Shown: positions 7,368 to 16,877, counted from the first letter of the stretch. The stretch: 64,000 nucleotides of DNA from Pseudogemmatithrix spongiicola (GCF_030623445.1 NZ_CP130613.1:2790001-2854000), one strand, 5' to 3'. Notes: generated by a model from the letters alone, not told the origin. Numbers and translations are program-made.

Positions 7368-8627
7368 ATGTCGCTCACGCTCCAGGTGCTGCTCGCCCTG
7401 CTCGCCGGCCTCGGACTCGGCCTGGGACTCTCCGGCTCCGACTCGGCCTCCGCCGCGACGGTGCTGTCCACGCTTGGGCCCATCGGTACGCTGTTCATCA
7501 ACGCGATCCGCATGACGGTCATCCCGCTGGTGACGGCGACGCTGATCGTCGGCGTGGGGTCGGCCCCGAGCCCGCAGGCGGTGGGCCGGCTCGGCGCGCG
7601 GTCGCTGGTGACCTTCGTGGTCGTGCTCGCCGCCGCGAGTGCGGTGGGCGTGGTGTTCGGCTCGTGGCTGCTCGGGGCCTTCTCCTTCGACGCCGCGACG
7701 GTCGAGGCGATGCGCGCCACCGCCTCGAGCGACGTCGCGGGCGGTGCCAGCGTGCCGACGCTTGGCGAGTGGATCGTCGGCTTGGTGCCGGTGAATCCCA
7801 TCAAGGCCGCAGCCGACGGCGCAATGCTGCCGTTGATCCTGTTCAGCGTCTGCTTCGCCGCCGCGCTGACCCGTGTGCGCGAGGAGCGCCGCGCGGCGGT
7901 GCTGCGGGTGTTCGAAGGAATCCAGGACGCGTCGCTGGTCCTCGTGCGCGCGATCCTCGCGCTGGCGCCGATCGGCGTGTTCGCGTTGGCCGTGCCGTTG
8001 GCCGCCAAGCTCGGGCTCGCGGCCGCCGGTGCGCTCGTGGTCTACATCAGCGTGGTGAGCAGCATCTGCCTCGGCTTCATGGCCTTCGTGCTTTACCCGG
8101 CGGCCGTGCTGCTCGGCAAGGTGCCGCTGCGGCGCTTCGCCGAGGCGGCACTCCCGGCACAGGGCATCGCCTTCAGCTCGCGCTCGTCGCTGGCCGCGCT
8201 GCCGGCGATGCTCGACAGCGTGCGTGACACGTTGAAGCTGCCGCCGACCATCGGCAGCTTCTTCATTCCCCTGGCGGCATCGATGTTCCGCGCCGGCGCC
8301 GGCATCGGCCAGACCGTCGGCGTGCTGTTCATCGCCAAGCTGTACGGCGTGGATCTCGGGACGGCGCAGCTCGCGACGATCGCCGTCACCAGCGTCATCA
8401 CGTCGTTCTCCGTGCCCGGCGTGCCGGGTGGCAGCATCCTCGTGATGATTCCCGTGCTCATGTCGGCGGGGATTCCCATCGAAGGCATCGGGATCCTGCT
8501 CGGCGTGGATACGATCCCCGACATGTTCCGCACGACGACGAACGTGACCGGCCACATGGCGGCGGCGACGGTGCTCGCGCGCGGCGAAGGCGGCGGCGAC
8601 CGCGCCGTCGGCGCCACCGCAGCCTGA
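7368..8627 (+). CDS. Dicarboxylate/amino acid:cation symporter (DAACS)
   Basis: A 419-residue membrane protein with the DAACS (GltP/DctA/SdcS) fold. There are many hydrophobic segments, an 'SSRSSLAALPAML' re-entrant serine-rich loop, and the substrate/sodium region 'GVPGGSILVMIPVL' and 'GVDTIPDMFRTTTNVTGHMAAA', close to the NMDGT-type and 'D..RT..NV.GD' motifs. It imports C4-dicarboxylates or acidic amino acids with Na+ or H+. The final motif has GH in place of GD, which could shift substrate choice. The start is the ATG at 7368, close behind a TATCTT element. The next gene begins 7 bp later on the same strand. Confidence 0.9.
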   Translation: MSLTLQVLLALLAGLGLGLGLSGSDSASAATVLSTLGPIGTLFINAIRMTVIPLVTATLIVGVGSAPSPQAVGRLGARSLVTFVVVLAAASAVGVVFGSWLLGAFSFDAATVEAMRATASSDVAGGASVPTLGEWIVGLVPVNPIKAAADGAMLPLILFSVCFAAALTRVREERRAAVLRVFEGIQDASLVLVRAILALAPIGVFALAVPLAAKLGLAAAGALVVYISVVSSICLGFMAFVLYPAAVLLGKVPLRRFAEAALPAQGIAFSSRSSLAALPAMLDSVRDTLKLPPTIGSFFIPLAASMFRAGAGIGQTVGVLFIAKLYGVDLGTAQLATIAVTSVITSFSVPGVPGGSILVMIPVLMSAGIPIEGIGILLGVDTIPDMFRTTTNVTGHMAAATVLARGEGGGDRAVGATAA

Positions 8628-8634
8628 CGGGACC

Positions 8635-9807
8635 GTGATCGCCGACCATTGGCTCGCGGCGACGCTGGGCGCGCTCTGGGTCACGCTCCTGGTGACCGTC
8701 GTGCTGCGCTTCCTCGACAGCAAACGACTCTCGGCGTACACCCCGGTCTCGCGCGGTGATGCGCCACCGCTCTCGGTGGTGATCCCGGCGCGGAACGAAT
8801 CGCGGAACATCGAGGCCTGCGTGCGCAGCGTGCTCACCAGCGACTATCCGCGCCTCGAGGTCATCGTCGTCGACGACCACTCCACCGACGGCACGGGTGA
8901 GATCGCGCGGCGCCTCGCCGCCGAGGATACGCGCCTGCGCGTAGTGGCGGCGCCCGACCTGCCCGCCGGATGGTTCGGCAAGCAATGGGCCTGCCACACC
9001 GGCGCGCGCGCCGCGTCGGGCACGCTGCTCTGCTTCACCGATGCCGACACGCGGCACGCCCCGCGGCTGCTCAGCTTGAGCGTCGGCGCGATGCGTCAGC
9101 GCGGCGCCGACCTGTTCACCGTGGCGGGCCATCAGCAGGCGCTGACGTTCTGGGAGAAGGTCATCCAGCCGTTCGTGTTCAGCATCCTGCTCTCGCGCTA
9201 CGGCGGGCTCGAGGCGATGAGCCGCTCCAGCAAGCCGCTGGACAAGATCGCCAACGGCCAGTTCATCCTGATGTCGCGCGGCGCATACGACGCCATCGGC
9301 GGCCACGACGCGGTGAAGGACCACGTGGCCGAGGACCTGCGGCTGGCGCAGTTGGCGACGGCGCGCGGACTGCAGGCCCACATGCTGCTCGCCCGCGACG
9401 AGCTGCAGACACGCATGTACACCTCGCTGGCCGAGATCCGACGCGGCTGGGGCAAGAACGTCTATGCAGCCGGGCGTGATACCATGCCGCTGAATGCCGT
9501 GACCGGACGGATCTTCCCGTGGATCTTCCCGTTGCCGGCGCTGATGCCGGTGCTGCCGCTGCTGTGCCTCACGCTCGGCCTCGCCGGCGTATGGGGCCCG
9601 GGCGCGCTGGTCTTCGGCGCGATCGCCGCGCCGGCCACGCTGCTCTTCTATGCGGGGGTGTACGGATTCTCGCGGTTGAATCCGCTGTGGGCGCTGTTGT
9701 ATCCACTGGCCGCCGTGACGTTCAGTTGGATCTGCGCCGAGGCGGCGTGGCGCGGCAGCAAGGTGGAGTGGAAGGGACGGGGCTATGTGTCGCGGAGGGC
9801 GACGTGA
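8635..9807 (+). CDS. Membrane-anchored family 2 glycosyltransferase
   Basis: A 390-residue protein with a GTG start. One N-terminal membrane helix is followed by a GT-A domain with 'VVIPARNESRNI', 'VVDDHSTDGT', the DxD 'FTDADTRH' and a later 'EDLRLAQ' acid pair. The C-terminal roughly 90 residues hold three or four hydrophobic segments. Size and layout are like HpnB- or CrtQ-type glycosyltransferases that work on polyisoprenoid or carotenoid lipids at the inner face of the membrane. The actual acceptor cannot be told. It ends in a 4-bp overlap with a HAD phosphatase gene, an operon link. Confidence 0.85.
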   Translation: MIADHWLAATLGALWVTLLVTVVLRFLDSKRLSAYTPVSRGDAPPLSVVIPARNESRNIEACVRSVLTSDYPRLEVIVVDDHSTDGTGEIARRLAAEDTRLRVVAAPDLPAGWFGKQWACHTGARAASGTLLCFTDADTRHAPRLLSLSVGAMRQRGADLFTVAGHQQALTFWEKVIQPFVFSILLSRYGGLEAMSRSSKPLDKIANGQFILMSRGAYDAIGGHDAVKDHVAEDLRLAQLATARGLQAHMLLARDELQTRMYTSLAEIRRGWGKNVYAAGRDTMPLNAVTGRIFPWIFPLPALMPVLPLLCLTLGLAGVWGPGALVFGAIAAPATLLFYAGVYGFSRLNPLWALLYPLAAVTFSWICAEAAWRGSKVEWKGRGYVSRRAT

Positions 9808-10463
9808 GCGAAAGGCGGGTGGCGGTGCTGTTCGACTTGGACGGCACGTTGGTGGATTCGATCGAGTTGCTCGTGGCGAGTATGGAGTACTCGTTCGAGG
9901 GGCGCGAGCGACGGCCGAGCGTGGCGGAGTGGCTGCCGCTGATCGGGACGCCGCTGGACGCGATGCTGGCGCGCTGGGCCGAAGGGCCGGCGGACGTGGA
10001 AGCGCTGCGGGCGCGCTACCGCGAGCATCAACTGGCCAAGCACGACGAGATGCTCAAGCTGTATCCCGGCATGGTGGAGACGGTGCGGGCGCTGCACGCG
10101 GCGGGCCATCCGCTAGCGGTGGTGACGAGCAAGCTCGAGGTCGGAGCGAGGCGCGCGCTCAAGTTCGCGCAGATCGAGGAGTGCTTCGCGGCGGTGGTGG
10201 GCATCGATCACACGGCCAAGCACAAGCCGGAACCCGAGCCCGTGTGGCATGCGCTGGAGCGTCTGCAGATGCCGCGCGAGCGGGCGATGTTCGTGGGCGA
10301 CAGTACGCACGACATGCATGCGGGGCGTGCCGCCGGCGTCTACACGGTGGCCGCGCTGTGGGGGCCGTACACCCGAGCCCAGCTCGAGCCCACGACCCCC
10401 GATGCGTTCATCGCGAGCTTCGACGAGCTGATGCCGCTCGTCACGCGCTTGGCTAGTCGATGA
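9804..10463 (+). CDS. HAD-superfamily phosphatase, phosphoglycolate phosphatase-like
   Basis: A 219-residue HAD subclass IA hydrolase starting at the GTG that overlaps the GT2 stop. All four motifs are visible: I 'FDLDGTLVDS', II 'VVTSKLE', III the Lys in 'HKPEPEP', IV 'FVGDSTHDMHAGRAAG'. A helical cap lies between motifs I and II. The closest general match is Gph or PpaX-type phosphatase (phosphoglycolate or pyrophosphate), but HAD specificity cannot be read from sequence this way. The 3' end overlaps the convergent lipoprotein gene by 11 bp. Confidence 0.88.
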   Translation: MSERRVAVLFDLDGTLVDSIELLVASMEYSFEGRERRPSVAEWLPLIGTPLDAMLARWAEGPADVEALRARYREHQLAKHDEMLKLYPGMVETVRALHAAGHPLAVVTSKLEVGARRALKFAQIEECFAAVVGIDHTAKHKPEPEPVWHALERLQMPRERAMFVGDSTHDMHAGRAAGVYTVAALWGPYTRAQLEPTTPDAFIASFDELMPLVTRLASR

Positions 10464-11016
10464 AGCGGATGGTGCGGTAGATCGCGAGCTGCAGCTCGAC
10501 GTTGGCCTTGCCGGACGCCTCGCCAGCCATCGAAAAGGTCGGCCGCGTGAAGGAGATGCCGGTGGCGACGCGGCCCGTCCCTTCCTCGTACCACATCGCA
10601 CCCATCTGCCCGCCGACCATCACGTTCTCGGTGATGCGACGGGCCATGGTGGTGCCGGCTGAGCTCGCACCCGCATTCGCGATGGACGACCCGGACATCT
10701 GGCCGGGTGGCATCCCGGAGACGACGACCTGCACGCGCTGCGTCGTGGAACCCCAGCTGAGGCGATTGCCGGTGGCGCGGGCCTGCGTCGCCGAGACCTG
10801 CCAGCCGCTGGGCACGCAGAACGTGATGTTGGTGATCTCGACGAGCTTCCAGTCGCCGGTGTTCGGCGGGACGGGAACGGGACAGGGCTCCCAGTCCTGG
10901 TCCGACGACTGCACGGCGGCGGTGCCGGCGGTGCTCGGCGTGGTGGCTGGCGGTGCGCCGCCGCCGCAGGCGGCGGCCGAGACGGAAACGACGAGTGCGA
11001 GGGCGAATCGCTTCAT
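10453..11016 (-). CDS. Hypothetical lipoprotein
   Basis: A 187-residue protein starting at an ATG at 11016. It has a signal peptide and lipobox (VSAAAC|GGG) and a Pro/Thr/Ala-rich linker to about residue 35. The mature domain begins around 'DWEPCPVPVPPNTG' and contains one further Cys ('ITFCVPSGW'), so a disulfide is possible. The pattern 'GDWKLVEITNITFCVPSGW' looks like a small beta-rich surface domain that I cannot place in a family. It is flanked by a convergent HAD gene and a divergent methyltransferase gene. Confidence 0.65.
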   Translation of the reverse strand: MKRFALALVVSVSAAACGGGAPPATTPSTAGTAAVQSSDQDWEPCPVPVPPNTGDWKLVEITNITFCVPSGWQVSATQARATGNRLSWGSTTQRVQVVVSGMPPGQMSGSSIANAGASSAGTTMARRITENVMVGGQMGAMWYEEGTGRVATGISFTRPTFSMAGEASGKANVELQLAIYRTIRFID

Positions 11017-11111
11017 TGGTATGGCCTCCGGGCCACCAGTATGCGATGCAGTCGTGAGGTCGGCAAGGATTTGATTCCGGTGACACGCGCGAGGCGGGCG
11101 AATCTCCGGAC

Positions 11112-14100
11112 GTGTTCTCAACCCGCGATGCTACCGCCGCGCTCAGCGCGCTTGCCGATCCGCGTGCGCTGGCCCAGCTGAGCCAGCTCCTGGGCTTCGG
11201 CGCTCCGATTCCGATTGACCGCCGGACCTTGGCACGCCTCTCGCTCGGTGAGGACGCGCCCCGGGCGTGGGTCGCGCCGCGAGAAGACGGCCTGCGGGCG
11301 TTGCTGGTTCGGGTTCGGCAGGGCGGCGACGCGGCAGCGCGCACGAGCGCCTACTGTCGGGCAATCACGCGCGAGGCACCCGAACGTTGCTGGCTGGTGC
11401 TCGCGTGCTTCGAAGCGACGTCCGAGATCGTCATCGCCGCCGCACCACCGGAGCCGCGCGAGGCAGTCCCGCTCTGCGTCATCGACCCGCACGCGCCGCG
11501 CGAGAGCGACGCCGAGACGTTGGCGGCCCTCGTGGGCAGTCGCGAGGGTCCAGACCTCCTCGTCCACCTGCGCTGGCGCGAGACGCTCGGCCGCGCCGCG
11601 CTCACCCGACGGTTCTATCTCGAACTCGAGCAGCAGGTCACGACGATGGCCCGTCACGCGCAGGGCAACGCCAATGCCGACGCGCGGCGGACCATCGCCC
11701 TGCTACACGCGTCGCGGCTGCTGTTCGTCGCGTTCCTTGAGGCGCGCGGTTGGCTCGACGGTGACCGCGAGTTCCTGCGGCGGCATTTCGCCGAACGCGC
11801 GCGCGGCGGCACCTCCGCGCATCGGCGCTTCCTCGACCCACTCTGGTTCGGCACGCTGAACACGCCGTGGCGCAATCGCGCGGCGGCGGCGCGGGCGTTC
11901 GGGCGCGTCCCGTTCCTCAATGGCGGACTGTTCACGCGCAGCGCGATCGAGCGGCGCCACGCCGACCTGCGTTTCACCGACGAGTCGCTCGATGCAGTCA
12001 TCGGTGGCTTGCTGTCGCGGTATCGACTCACCCCGCGGGAATCCCGCGACACGTGGAGCGAGGCCGCCGTCGACCCCGAGATGCTCGGGCGCGCCTTCGA
12101 GTCGCTCATGCAGGGCGCCCTGCGCCGCACCCGTGGCGCGTTCTACACACCACCGGCGCTGATCACGCAACTCACCCGCGAAGGCCTCGCGGCTGCATTC
12201 GAGGCGCGCGGGGTTCCGGCCGAGCAGCTCTGGAGCCTCTGGGACGGCGCGCGCCCCACGCGCAAGGCACAGCTGCGCCTGCAGCAAGCCCTCGCGGGAT
12301 TCACCGTCCTCGATCCCGCCTGCGGGTCGGGCGCGTTCCTGGTCTATGCACTCGAGGAGCTTGCGGGACTGCATCAGCGCTGCGCCGACGCGCTCCCCCT
12401 CGGTACCCGCCGACGCGACGTGCTCACGCGCAGCATCTTCGGCGTCGATATCGATCCGACCGCCGTCTGGCTCTGTCAGCTGCGACTCTGGCTGTCGGTG
12501 GTCGTCGAGGAACCGGAGGACGACCCGCTGCGCCTGCCACCGCTTCCGAACCTCGACCAGAACATCCGCGAGGGCGACGCGCTGGCGGGGAACGGATTCG
12601 ATGACGCGTTCCTTCCGGCGTCTCCGGGGCTCACGGCGCAGCGACTGCGTTACACCCGTGCCGTCGGCATCCGCAAGCGCACCCTGGGCCAGGCGCTGCA
12701 GCGTGCAGAGCGGGAGCGGGCCATCGCCGCCGAGGTGGCGCGCGGCGCACGGCTGCAGGGCATCCGCCGCGAGCTGCTGCTTGCCGCCCGCGCCCCCGAC
12801 CTGTTCCGCGCGCGGCGCGGCGTCGAGCGCGCCACGCAGCAGCGGCTCGACGAACTCCGCACGGCCATCCGGCGGTCGCGGCGGAACGTCGAGTCCCTGC
12901 GCGGCGGTGCGGCCTTGCCGTTCAGCTTCGTCACGTACTTTCCCGACGTCGCGGCCGCTGGCGGCTTCTCGCTGACGCTGGGGAATCCCCCGTGGGTACG
13001 CACGCACGGCATCGCGGCGGAGCAACGCGCCTCGCTGCGGGAGCGGTTCGCGGTGTTCCGGAGTGCGGCGTGGGACGCGGGTGCGGCGGACGCGGCAGCC
13101 GGCAAGGGATTCGCGTCACAAGTGGACCTCGCGGCGCTGTTCACTGAGCGGGCCGTTCGCCTGACGCAGCGGGAGGGGGCGATCGCCCTGCTGCTTCCCG
13201 CGAAGCTCTGGGGATCGCTCGCGGGTGGTGGACTCCGTGCGTTGCTACAGATGCAGGCCCCACCGTTGCTGCTCGAGGAGTGGCAGGATTCCTCCGCGGG
13301 CTTCGACGCCGTCGTGTATCCCTCCGCGTTCGTGGCGCGGCGGCAGTCGCCGAGCGATGTGCCGCCTCAGCTGCGAGTCGTCGCGCATCGGCGCGACTTG
13401 CCGCTGCCGTGGACCATGCATCGCGAACGCTTGGCGCTCGACGACACGCCGGGTGCGCCATGGCTGCTGCTGCCTCCGGACGTGCGGGACGCCTTCGACG
13501 CGCTCGGCGCGGCGGGCATCCCGTTGGCGCGCTCGCCACTCGCGCGCCCGCAGCTCGGCGTGAAGTGCGGCTGCAACGAAGCGTTCGTGCTCGATCGCGG
13601 TGACGGTTCGGTGAAGGACGTCGAACCGCATCTCGTCCGCCCGCTGCTGCGTGGCGAGCATCTCGCACCGTGGCGTCCCGCGGCGAGTGCGCGCGATGCG
13701 GCGATCCTGTGGACGCACGACGCGCGCGGCAAGCCGTTGAGCGATCTGCCGGCCGAGGCGCATCGGCGGCTCTCGCGCTGGCGGCGTCAGCTGGAGCAAC
13801 GCAGCGATGGGCGCGGCGGCCCGTGGTGGGCGCTGTTCCGGACCGACGCGGCACGCACGGACCGTGCGCGCGTGGTGTGGGGCGATATCGGGCGCAGTCC
13901 CCGCGCCCTCGTGCTGCCGCGCGGTGATATGACGGTGCCGCTCAACACCTGCTACGTGGTCCGCGCGCCGTCCGATGACGACGCACACACGCTGGCGGTG
14001 CTGCTCAACTCGTCCGTGGGCACCGCGTGGCTCTCGGCACTCGCAGAGCCCGCGCGCGGCGGATACCGACGGTTCCTCGGCTGGACCTGTGCGCGCCTTC

Positions 14101-14267
14101 CCATCCCCCGCGACTGGACGCGCGCCGTGCGCCTGCTCGCACCCCTCGGGCGCGAGGCGTCGGAGGGCATGGTGCCCGATGTGTGGACGATGACGGAGCG
14201 GGTACTCGAGGCCTATGCGGTGGAACACAGCGCCGTCGCGGCGCTGCTCTCGTGGCATCAACTCTGA
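11112..14267 (+). CDS. Eco57I/TaqI-type N6-adenine DNA methyltransferase
   Basis: A 1051-residue protein with a GTG start. The SAM-binding motif I is 'VLDPACGSGAFLV' (DPACGSG at residues 401-407) and the catalytic motif IV is NPPW at 625-628, so it is an N6-adenine methylase of gamma order. Upstream of motif I is 'RGAFYTPPAL', the usual lead-in of type IIG and type I methylases. Between motifs lies a long Arg-rich helical insert (about 515-600). The C-terminal roughly 230 residues ('LGVKCGCNEAFVLD', 'EPHLVRPLLRGEHLAPW', 'TCARLPIP') look like a TaqI-type target recognition domain. The first 190 residues show no PD-(D/E)xK motif that I can see. Its stop overlaps the helicase gene by 16 bp. Confidence 0.88.
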   Translation: MFSTRDATAALSALADPRALAQLSQLLGFGAPIPIDRRTLARLSLGEDAPRAWVAPREDGLRALLVRVRQGGDAAARTSAYCRAITREAPERCWLVLACFEATSEIVIAAAPPEPREAVPLCVIDPHAPRESDAETLAALVGSREGPDLLVHLRWRETLGRAALTRRFYLELEQQVTTMARHAQGNANADARRTIALLHASRLLFVAFLEARGWLDGDREFLRRHFAERARGGTSAHRRFLDPLWFGTLNTPWRNRAAAARAFGRVPFLNGGLFTRSAIERRHADLRFTDESLDAVIGGLLSRYRLTPRESRDTWSEAAVDPEMLGRAFESLMQGALRRTRGAFYTPPALITQLTREGLAAAFEARGVPAEQLWSLWDGARPTRKAQLRLQQALAGFTVLDPACGSGAFLVYALEELAGLHQRCADALPLGTRRRDVLTRSIFGVDIDPTAVWLCQLRLWLSVVVEEPEDDPLRLPPLPNLDQNIREGDALAGNGFDDAFLPASPGLTAQRLRYTRAVGIRKRTLGQALQRAERERAIAAEVARGARLQGIRRELLLAARAPDLFRARRGVERATQQRLDELRTAIRRSRRNVESLRGGAALPFSFVTYFPDVAAAGGFSLTLGNPPWVRTHGIAAEQRASLRERFAVFRSAAWDAGAADAAAGKGFASQVDLAALFTERAVRLTQREGAIALLLPAKLWGSLAGGGLRALLQMQAPPLLLEEWQDSSAGFDAVVYPSAFVARRQSPSDVPPQLRVVAHRRDLPLPWTMHRERLALDDTPGAPWLLLPPDVRDAFDALGAAGIPLARSPLARPQLGVKCGCNEAFVLDRGDGSVKDVEPHLVRPLLRGEHLAPWRPAASARDAAILWTHDARGKPLSDLPAEAHRRLSRWRRQLEQRSDGRGGPWWALFRTDAARTDRARVVWGDIGRSPRALVLPRGDMTVPLNTCYVVRAPSDDDAHTLAVLLNSSVGTAWLSALAEPARGGYRRFLGWTCARLPIPRDWTRAVRLLAPLGREASEGMVPDVWTMTERVLEAYAVEHSAVAALLSWHQL

Positions 14268-16435
14268 CGGCGCTTGACGCGGTGCGCGCGCGCATCGCCG
14301 CCGCGGTGCTCGCCACCCCCGCGGCACCCGCGCTCGGCCGCTTCACCTTGCGCCCTGCGCAGCAAGAGAGCGTGACGGCGATCCGCCATGCGTTGCGCGG
14401 GCACGCAGGGGCGCTCGTGGCAGACGCGGCCGGCAGCGGCAAGACCGTCCTCGCCCTCGCCGTTGCCGCAGGCTACGACGAGGTGCTGGTGCTTACGCCG
14501 GCCGCCGTGCGCGAGCAGTGGCGGCGCGCGGCCCGCGATGCGGGTGTTGCCGTTCGACTTGAAAGCCACGAGACCCTGAGTCGGAGTCGCCGCGTGCAAG
14601 CGGCGCCGCTGATCATCGTCGACGAAGCGCATCACTTCCGCAACCCGCGCAGCGTGCGCTACGCGGCGCTCGCGCGATTGGCTCGCGGCCGCCATCTCCT
14701 GCTGCTCTCGGCGACGCCCGTGGTCAATCGCCCCGCCGATCGCGATGCGCTGCTCTCGCTCTTCCTCGGCTCGCGACCGCGCACGCCGCAGCTCCTCGAG
14801 CGCGTGATCCTGCGTCGCGCCGGACGGCCCGAGGCGTCCGTCGCCGTGCGCGAGCTTCCTTCACTGCTCGGCGATGCCGATGTCCCGGGCCTCACTGAGC
14901 GTCTGGCCTGTCTCCCGCCGCCATTGCCGGTGGCCGATGGCAGCAGCGCTGTCGCGCTCGTGCGCATCACGTTGGCGATGGCGTGGAGCTCCAGCCTCGC
15001 AGCCCTGGATGCAGCGCTTCGGCGCCGGATCCAACGTGGCATGGCAATGGCCGATACGCTGCGCGAGGGGCGTTGGCCCACGCGCGACGCACTGCGTGAC
15101 TGGATCATCGGCGACGACGCGACGCAACTCGCGCTGCTCCTGGACCCTTCGGAGCTCCCCCGCACCCCGCCGCCCGAGGCCGCGGCGACGCTCGCGCGGC
15201 ACCTCGACGCGGTACACGCGATGCGTGCCTGCGTCGCGCCGATGCTCGAATCGGACGCTGCCGCGCGCGCGGACGCGATTCGCCGGCTGCTGGATTGCGA
15301 GGCCCCCCGTCGCGTGGTGCTGCTGGCACGGCATGCCGAAACAGTCCGGGCGCTCTACGCGCAGCTGCGGAATCTCCCCGGTGTCGTCGCCATCATCGGG
15401 ACACGCGTGCATGCTGCCGCCGGCCGCTGGACGCGCGACGAAGTGCTCCGCGCGCTTGGCCCGCGCCAGCCGCCATGGCGCCCCGACGACCCGCGCGGCA
15501 TCCGGCTCCTGCTCGCGACCGATATCCTCGCCGAGGGTGTCGAGCTCCAGGGCTGCGCGACGCTCATCCACGGCGACCCCGCGTGGACGCCAGCGCGGTT
15601 CGAACAGCGCGTCGGCCGCGTCGCGCGTGACGGTCAGCGCGACACCGTCCACGTGCTGCGGTTCGCCATGCCGGCGGGAGCCGCGGCGCTGCTCGACCTC
15701 ACCGAACGCCTGCGCCGCAAACGGGAGGCCCGACGGCGCTCATTGGCGCACACGACGGCAACGACCGCGCTGCGCGACGCCGTGGAGCGCTGGCATGCCG
15801 ACCCCGAGGACGTGGAATCCCCAGCAGGGCCAGTGGTCGCCGCAGCGGAAGGACAGCACGACGGGATGCTCATCGTGCTTAGCGCTGGATCAGCACAGCC
15901 AAGCCGTCTCCTCGCTGCCGTGCACCGCGAGGGCCGATGGCAGGTGAGTCCTCGCGCGGCAACCGCACACCGGCTCGTGGTCGGTTGCGGGCATCCGCTG
16001 CAGCTGCGGGGCCAGGATCTGCGCGTCGCGCGCCAAGTGGTGTCCGCGTGGCGGCGCCAAGTCGCCTCCCGGCAGGTGGTGCGTGACGTCGACACGCTCC
16101 CCACCCCGCTTCTGCGGCGGGTCGCGCAGCGGCTCGACCGGTGGATTCAGGCGGCACCGCTGGCACAACGCAGCGCCGCAGTCGCACGCGCTCGCCGACT
16201 TCAGGCCGGGCTGTCCTCGGCCAGGGGAGCGGGAGCCGAGGCCGATGTGCGCTCAGCATTGCGGCAAACGCGCGTCGACGAGTGCCTCGACCGACTCGAG
16301 CAGCTCATCGAGGAGCGCCCGGTTCTCGCACGCCCCGCCACCGAGCGCATCAGCGCCCTGCTGATTCTCCGCCGCCGATTGCCGGCCGCTCCCGCTCCGC
16401 CAGCACCTTCGATTGAAAGCGCTGCGACTCGCTGA
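14252..16435 (+). CDS. SF2 (SNF2-like) helicase/translocase paired with the methyltransferase
   Basis: About 727 residues if it starts at the GTG at 14252, inside the end of the methylase gene; a second GTG at 14282 is also possible. Helicase motifs are intact: Walker A 'AAGSGKT' (GSGKT 61-65), DEAH at 124-127, 'LSATP' at 152-156, 'LLLATDILAEGVELQG' (motif V) and 'QRVGRVARDGQ' (motif VI, about 452-462). The C-terminal 250 residues are Arg/Ala-rich and helical, with no nuclease motif I can recognise. The overlap makes cotranslation with the methylase very likely. Together they resemble the motor and modification halves of a restriction system. It is shorter than typical DISARM DrmD or type ISP motors. 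Confidence 0.85.
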   Translation: MASTLTALDAVRARIAAAVLATPAAPALGRFTLRPAQQESVTAIRHALRGHAGALVADAAGSGKTVLALAVAAGYDEVLVLTPAAVREQWRRAARDAGVAVRLESHETLSRSRRVQAAPLIIVDEAHHFRNPRSVRYAALARLARGRHLLLLSATPVVNRPADRDALLSLFLGSRPRTPQLLERVILRRAGRPEASVAVRELPSLLGDADVPGLTERLACLPPPLPVADGSSAVALVRITLAMAWSSSLAALDAALRRRIQRGMAMADTLREGRWPTRDALRDWIIGDDATQLALLLDPSELPRTPPPEAAATLARHLDAVHAMRACVAPMLESDAAARADAIRRLLDCEAPRRVVLLARHAETVRALYAQLRNLPGVVAIIGTRVHAAAGRWTRDEVLRALGPRQPPWRPDDPRGIRLLLATDILAEGVELQGCATLIHGDPAWTPARFEQRVGRVARDGQRDTVHVLRFAMPAGAAALLDLTERLRRKREARRRSLAHTTATTALRDAVERWHADPEDVESPAGPVVAAAEGQHDGMLIVLSAGSAQPSRLLAAVHREGRWQVSPRAATAHRLVVGCGHPLQLRGQDLRVARQVVSAWRRQVASRQVVRDVDTLPTPLLRRVAQRLDRWIQAAPLAQRSAAVARARRLQAGLSSARGAGAEADVRSALRQTRVDECLDRLEQLIEERPVLARPATERISALLILRRRLPAAPAPPAPSIESAATR

Positions 16436-16877
16436 TCCGCTCCACCTCGATGGCCAGCGTGTCGATGCTCTGCTGCAGCTGTGCCAACTGCTGCGCCACC
16501 GCCGGCCCGTGCACCAGCGCCTTGTCCTGCCGGCGCTCGATCATGCGCATGATGCCCCGCACGATCGGCGTCACGATGACCATCAGCGCGACGCTCCCGA
16601 ACACGATCCCGATGATCGGCACGACCTCGGGCGGGATATCGGGGCTCACCTGGACGACGGACGGCGGCGCGGTCTGACCCGCCGTCTGCACCGCGTTCTG
16701 CGCCGCCTCGATGGCATTGCGAATGGCCCGCTCGGCATCGGCATTCGCGTCGGGGAGTGCGCTCGAACCATCCCTCGGCGTCGCGCCCGGTTGGCCGGGA
16801 AGCGGCGGAATGGGAGGCGGGGCCGGCTGGCCGGCCTGCGGCGCGGCTTGTGGCGCGGCTTGCTGCGCGGTGGGCAT
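16350..16877 (-). CDS. Single-pass membrane protein with Pro-rich head and coiled-coil tail
   Basis: About 175 residues from the ATG at 16877; a GTG one codon upstream is equally possible. Residues about 8-45 are Ala/Gln/Pro-rich. A single membrane helix lies near 85-110 (VVPIIGIVFGSVALMVIVT), followed by a basic stop-transfer and an amphipathic coiled coil (VAQQLAQLQQSIDTLAIEVE). I know no function for it. The gene is convergent with the helicase and overlaps its last 86 bp. It is divergent from the ECF sigma gene, with about 135 bp between. Confidence 0.68.
   Translation of the reverse strand: MPTAQQAAPQAAPQAGQPAPPPIPPLPGQPGATPRDGSSALPDANADAERAIRNAIEAAQNAVQTAGQTAPPSVVQVSPDIPPEVVPIIGIVFGSVALMVIVTPIVRGIMRMIERRQDKALVHGPAVAQQLAQLQQSIDTLAIEVERISESQRFQSKVLAERERPAIGGGESAGR

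Noticed and set aside
11112-16435. Calling the methylase-helicase pair a DISARM or BREX system
   Set aside because: The pair lacks DrmA/B/C, PglZ and BrxC-like genes nearby, and the helicase is shorter than DrmD. The named systems cannot be supported from this window.
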